Positions 62,081-64,000 of a DNA stretch of 64,000 bases are shown piece by piece (within the stretch, counting starts at the first letter, position 1; each line of letters opens with the position of its first letter). Made by a program: the position numbers and the translations under genes. Under the pieces are notes generated by a model. It was not told the DNA's origin, ran no database searches, and was given only the letters and a program-made list of their open reading frames with translations. Origin of the DNA: Pseudorhodoplanes sinuspersici (GTDB taxonomy: Bacteria; Pseudomonadota; Alphaproteobacteria; Rhizobiales; Xanthobacteraceae); the NCBI RefSeq assembly GCF_002119765.1, contig NZ_CP021112.1, forward strand, positions 4,830,501 through 4,894,500, given 5' to 3'.

Positions 62081-63070
62081 ATGGTGCGGGTAGTTCGCTT
62101 TCATGAGCATGGCGGTCCCGAGGTTCTGCGCATCGAGACTATCGACGTTCCGAGGCCCGGTCGGGGTGATGTTCAGATCCGCGTCAAGGCGTTAGGCCTC
62201 AACAGGGCCGAAGCGTCGCTCCGGTCGGGCACTTATATCGAGACGCCGCCATTGCCCTCCGGTCTTGGCCTCGAGGCAGCGGGTATCGTCGAGACCGTCG
62301 GCGAAGGCGTGGACGGTTTCGTGCCCGGTGACGCCGTCAGCATCGTGCCGCCGCTATCGATGGTGCGCTGGCCCGCCTATGGTGAGCTTGCAACATTTCC
62401 TGCCGCGCTTGTCGTCAAGCATCCGCCATCGCTCAGCTTCGAAACGGCCGCAGCAGTTTGGATGCAATACCTCACCGCCTATGGCGCATTGATCGACATT
62501 GCCAAACTCCGCCGCAAAGACTTCGTCGTTATCACTGCCGTATCAAGCAGCGTCGGACTCGCCGCAATCCAGATTGCCAATATCGTCGGCGCAACCACGA
62601 TTGCCGTGACGCGGACCTCTGCCAAGACGAAAGCGTTGCGTGAGGCCGGCGCCACCCATGTCATCGCTTCAGCGGAAGACAATCTGGAAGCCCGCCTGAA
62701 GAATATTGCTGGTCAGGACGGCATACGCGTTGTGTTCGATCCGATTGGCGGCCCGATCTTCGAACCGCTCACGACCGCAATGTCACGCGGCGGCATTCTC
62801 CTCGAATATGGCGGCTTGAGCCCGGAGCCGACGCCCTTCCCGCTATTCACCGTGCTGAGCAAAAGCCTGACGCTGCGCGGTTATCTCGTCCACGAGATCA
62901 TCGCCGATCCAACACGGCTGGAGATTGCCAAGGCATTCATCCTCGACGGGCTGACGTCGGGTTCGCTTCAGCCGGTCATCTGCAAAATCTTTCCCTTCAA
63001 CGAGATCGTCGAAGCGCATCGCTTTCTGGAATCGAACGAACAATTCGGGAAGATTGTCGTGACGATCTGA
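62081..63070 (+). CDS. Zinc-independent MDR oxidoreductase (quinone reductase-like)
   Basis: A protein of 329 residues. GroES-like N-terminal part (VRFHEHGGPEVLRIETIDVP, LGLNRAEASLRSG), then the NAD(P)-binding motif AVSSSVGLAAIQIA near residue 155-168 and VFDPIGGPIFE. It lacks the Cys/His zinc ligands of alcohol dehydrogenases, like quinone oxidoreductases. The start ATG 62081 has GGAG about ten bases upstream; the frame is open further back without similarity. It is likely controlled by the divergent LysR protein. The substrate is probably a quinone or enone. Confidence 0.88.
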   Translation: MVRVVRFHEHGGPEVLRIETIDVPRPGRGDVQIRVKALGLNRAEASLRSGTYIETPPLPSGLGLEAAGIVETVGEGVDGFVPGDAVSIVPPLSMVRWPAYGELATFPAALVVKHPPSLSFETAAAVWMQYLTAYGALIDIAKLRRKDFVVITAVSSSVGLAAIQIANIVGATTIAVTRTSAKTKALREAGATHVIASAEDNLEARLKNIAGQDGIRVVFDPIGGPIFEPLTTAMSRGGILLEYGGLSPEPTPFPLFTVLSKSLTLRGYLVHEIIADPTRLEIAKAFILDGLTSGSLQPVICKIFPFNEIVEAHRFLESNEQFGKIVVTI

Positions 63071-63110
63071 CGGGACTGCGAGCTCAGCTCCGAAGCGTAC
63101 CGAACACCAC

Positions 63111-63812
63111 CTAAACAATCTGTCTTGCCAGATCGACGAGATCCGCGGCGGCGAAATCGACCGGGACGCTGGGACCAGACTCGCCCTTCCCCGGCCCGTA
63201 TTCATTGGGCCGCGCGATATGGGCGGTTCGCAATCCGAGCGCGGCAGCTGCGGCAAGATCCGAACTATGCGCTGCCACCATCATGCATTGCTCCGGCGGC
63301 AGATCGAAGGCGGCGCAGGCGGCGTTATAAACCTCGGGCTTGGGTTTATAATCGCCAGCGACTTCGGCGCCGAGGATCGCGTCCCATGCGAAGTCGTTGC
63401 GGCGCGCGAGATCGACCATCAGCGAGATATTGCCATTCGAGACCGGCGCAAGCCAAAACCTGGTGCGAAGCCGGCGCAATCCTTCTGCGGAATCCGTCCA
63501 GCCGTCGAGGCGATGCCAGGCGAGATTGAGTCTGCGGCAATTCTCCTCGCTCAAACCCTGCAAGCCAAAGCGCGGGCGAATGCGATCGAGATTGTGCCAG
63601 TGCAGCACGTCAAGCTTGCTGAAAGGGATACGCCCCGCCCGCACCTCCTCCATTCCCGGCTGGTATTCGCTGCGCCAGGCATCGGCAAAGGCAAACCAGT
63701 CGAGGTCGTAACCCAGCGGAGCCAGCAGAGCTTTCGCCTCCCGGGCAATCCCGCCGCGCCAATCGACGACCGTGCCGAAGACATCAAAGAACAGTGACCG
63801 GATCTCCATCAT
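63111..63812 (-). CDS. Haloacid dehalogenase type II (HAD superfamily)
   Basis: A protein of about 233 residues. The HAD nucleophile D10 is in SLFFDVFGTVVDWRG, the PVSNGN segment carries the second motif, K is in DYKPKPEVYNAA, and MMVAAHSSDLAAAAALG is the third acidic motif with the S-S-D arrangement of L-2-haloacid dehalogenases. The family hydrolyses 2-haloacids to 2-hydroxyacids, but many members are simply phosphatase-like; halide activity is not proven. The start ATG 63812 (MMEIRSLFFD) fits family length; ATG 63830 is the alternative. It is convergent with the MDR gene. Confidence 0.86.
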   Translation of the reverse strand: MMEIRSLFFDVFGTVVDWRGGIAREAKALLAPLGYDLDWFAFADAWRSEYQPGMEEVRAGRIPFSKLDVLHWHNLDRIRPRFGLQGLSEENCRRLNLAWHRLDGWTDSAEGLRRLRTRFWLAPVSNGNISLMVDLARRNDFAWDAILGAEVAGDYKPKPEVYNAACAAFDLPPEQCMMVAAHSSDLAAAAALGLRTAHIARPNEYGPGKGESGPSVPVDFAAADLVDLARQIV

Positions 63813-63930
63813 TGGCGCTATCGTCCTCATTTCACATAAAGGTTTTGCATTTTGTCATACTCGATGCTTCAATTTTCGAGCGTTTCTAATCTGCTGTCAT
63901 GAAGCCACAATTTTGTGTTGCATGCAGGTG

Positions 63931-63958
63931 TTGCCAGCAATTTTTGATGTGCTAGAGT
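63931..63958 (+). promoter_or_regulatory. Candidate sigma-70-type promoter
   Basis: TTGCCA (63931-63936) and TAGAGT (63953-63958) are separated by 16 bp and lie 22 bp before a possible start codon at 63980. It would drive a gene that begins at the right edge of the window. Confidence 0.4.
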
Positions 63959-63979
63959 AGCTGGACCGGAAATTTTTCT

Positions 63980-64000
63980 ATGGCAATTCCCCTCACGATG
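63980..64000 (+). CDS. Possible gene start at the window edge (MAIPLTM...)
   Basis: An ATG with CCGGA nine to ten bases upstream opens a frame of seven codons to the end of the window. Only the start and the candidate promoter before it support it; nothing about the product can be said. Confidence 0.3.

Noticed and set aside
1-64000. CRISPR arrays, transposases or prophage genes
   Set aside because: No regularly spaced repeats and no transposase, integrase or phage structural proteins were recognised on either strand.

Overview
The window is chromosomal DNA from an alphaproteobacterium of the order Hyphomicrobiales (Rhizobiales), most likely on the Bradyrhizobium/Xanthobacteraceae side. The evidence is GC-rich coding sequence, the ndvB/ndvC-type cyclic beta-glucan genes, IalB, Omp25/31-like and porin outer-membrane proteins, phosphatidylcholine synthase, the mfd-sdhE//recG arrangement, and several palindromic intergenic repeats that look typical of that group. 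This placement is inference from gene content; no 16S gene is present.

Layout. 0-7.9 kb: small-molecule metabolism and membrane genes (a cut-off quinone oxidoreductase, an SDR, TerC, phosphatidylcholine synthase, a UbiH-type hydroxylase, a family III CoA-transferase, an AEC carrier and a malyl-CoA-lyase-like enzyme). 8.0-9.9 kb: a truncated haemoglobin whose stop overlaps the start of a PAS-adenylate cyclase, then hspQ. 9.9-16.4 kb: IalB, a YejA-like binding protein overlapping a degenerate acyl-CoA-ligase homologue, a REC-REC-degenerate GGDEF protein and a DsbA/FrnE-type protein. 16.5-27.3 kb: housekeeping genes mfd, sdhE, recG, two small membrane protein families (DUF805, DUF502), glmS and glmU. 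27.6-34.1 kb: an envelope block with a SPOR-like protein and the cyclic beta-(1,3),(1,6)-glucan locus (ndvC, a small secreted protein, ndvB). 34.2-36.6 kb: an M20 amidohydrolase, tRNA-Lys and an outer-membrane beta-barrel.

36.9-41.5 kb is a complete ptxABCDE phosphite uptake and oxidation operon on the minus strand, with a near-consensus Pho box just upstream. 42.1-52 kb holds two porin genes in inverted orientation. The left copy has lost its signal peptide at a sharp homology boundary, and its terminator is shared almost exactly with the right copy. Between them lie an alpha/beta hydrolase, a soluble lytic transglycosylase, dapA, smpB, an unexplained structured non-coding stretch and an exported superoxide dismutase.

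52.4-56.4 kb: tRNA-Ser, a Sel1-like protein, a GST with a histone-like lysine tail, Lys/Ala-rich small proteins, about 0.95 kb without a convincing gene, and a cupin. 56.4-60.8 kb: the gatC-orf-gatA-gatB amidotransferase cluster, interrupted between gatA and gatB by a PIN-toxin/antitoxin pair with its own palindromic operator. 61-64 kb: a LysR regulator divergent from an MDR oxidoreductase, a type II haloacid dehalogenase, and a possible promoter and gene start at the right edge.

The most interesting units are the haemoglobin-adenylate cyclase pair, the Pho-boxed phosphite operon, the toxin-antitoxin insertion in gatCAB, and the signal-less inverted porin duplicate. Most other regions are ordinary housekeeping.
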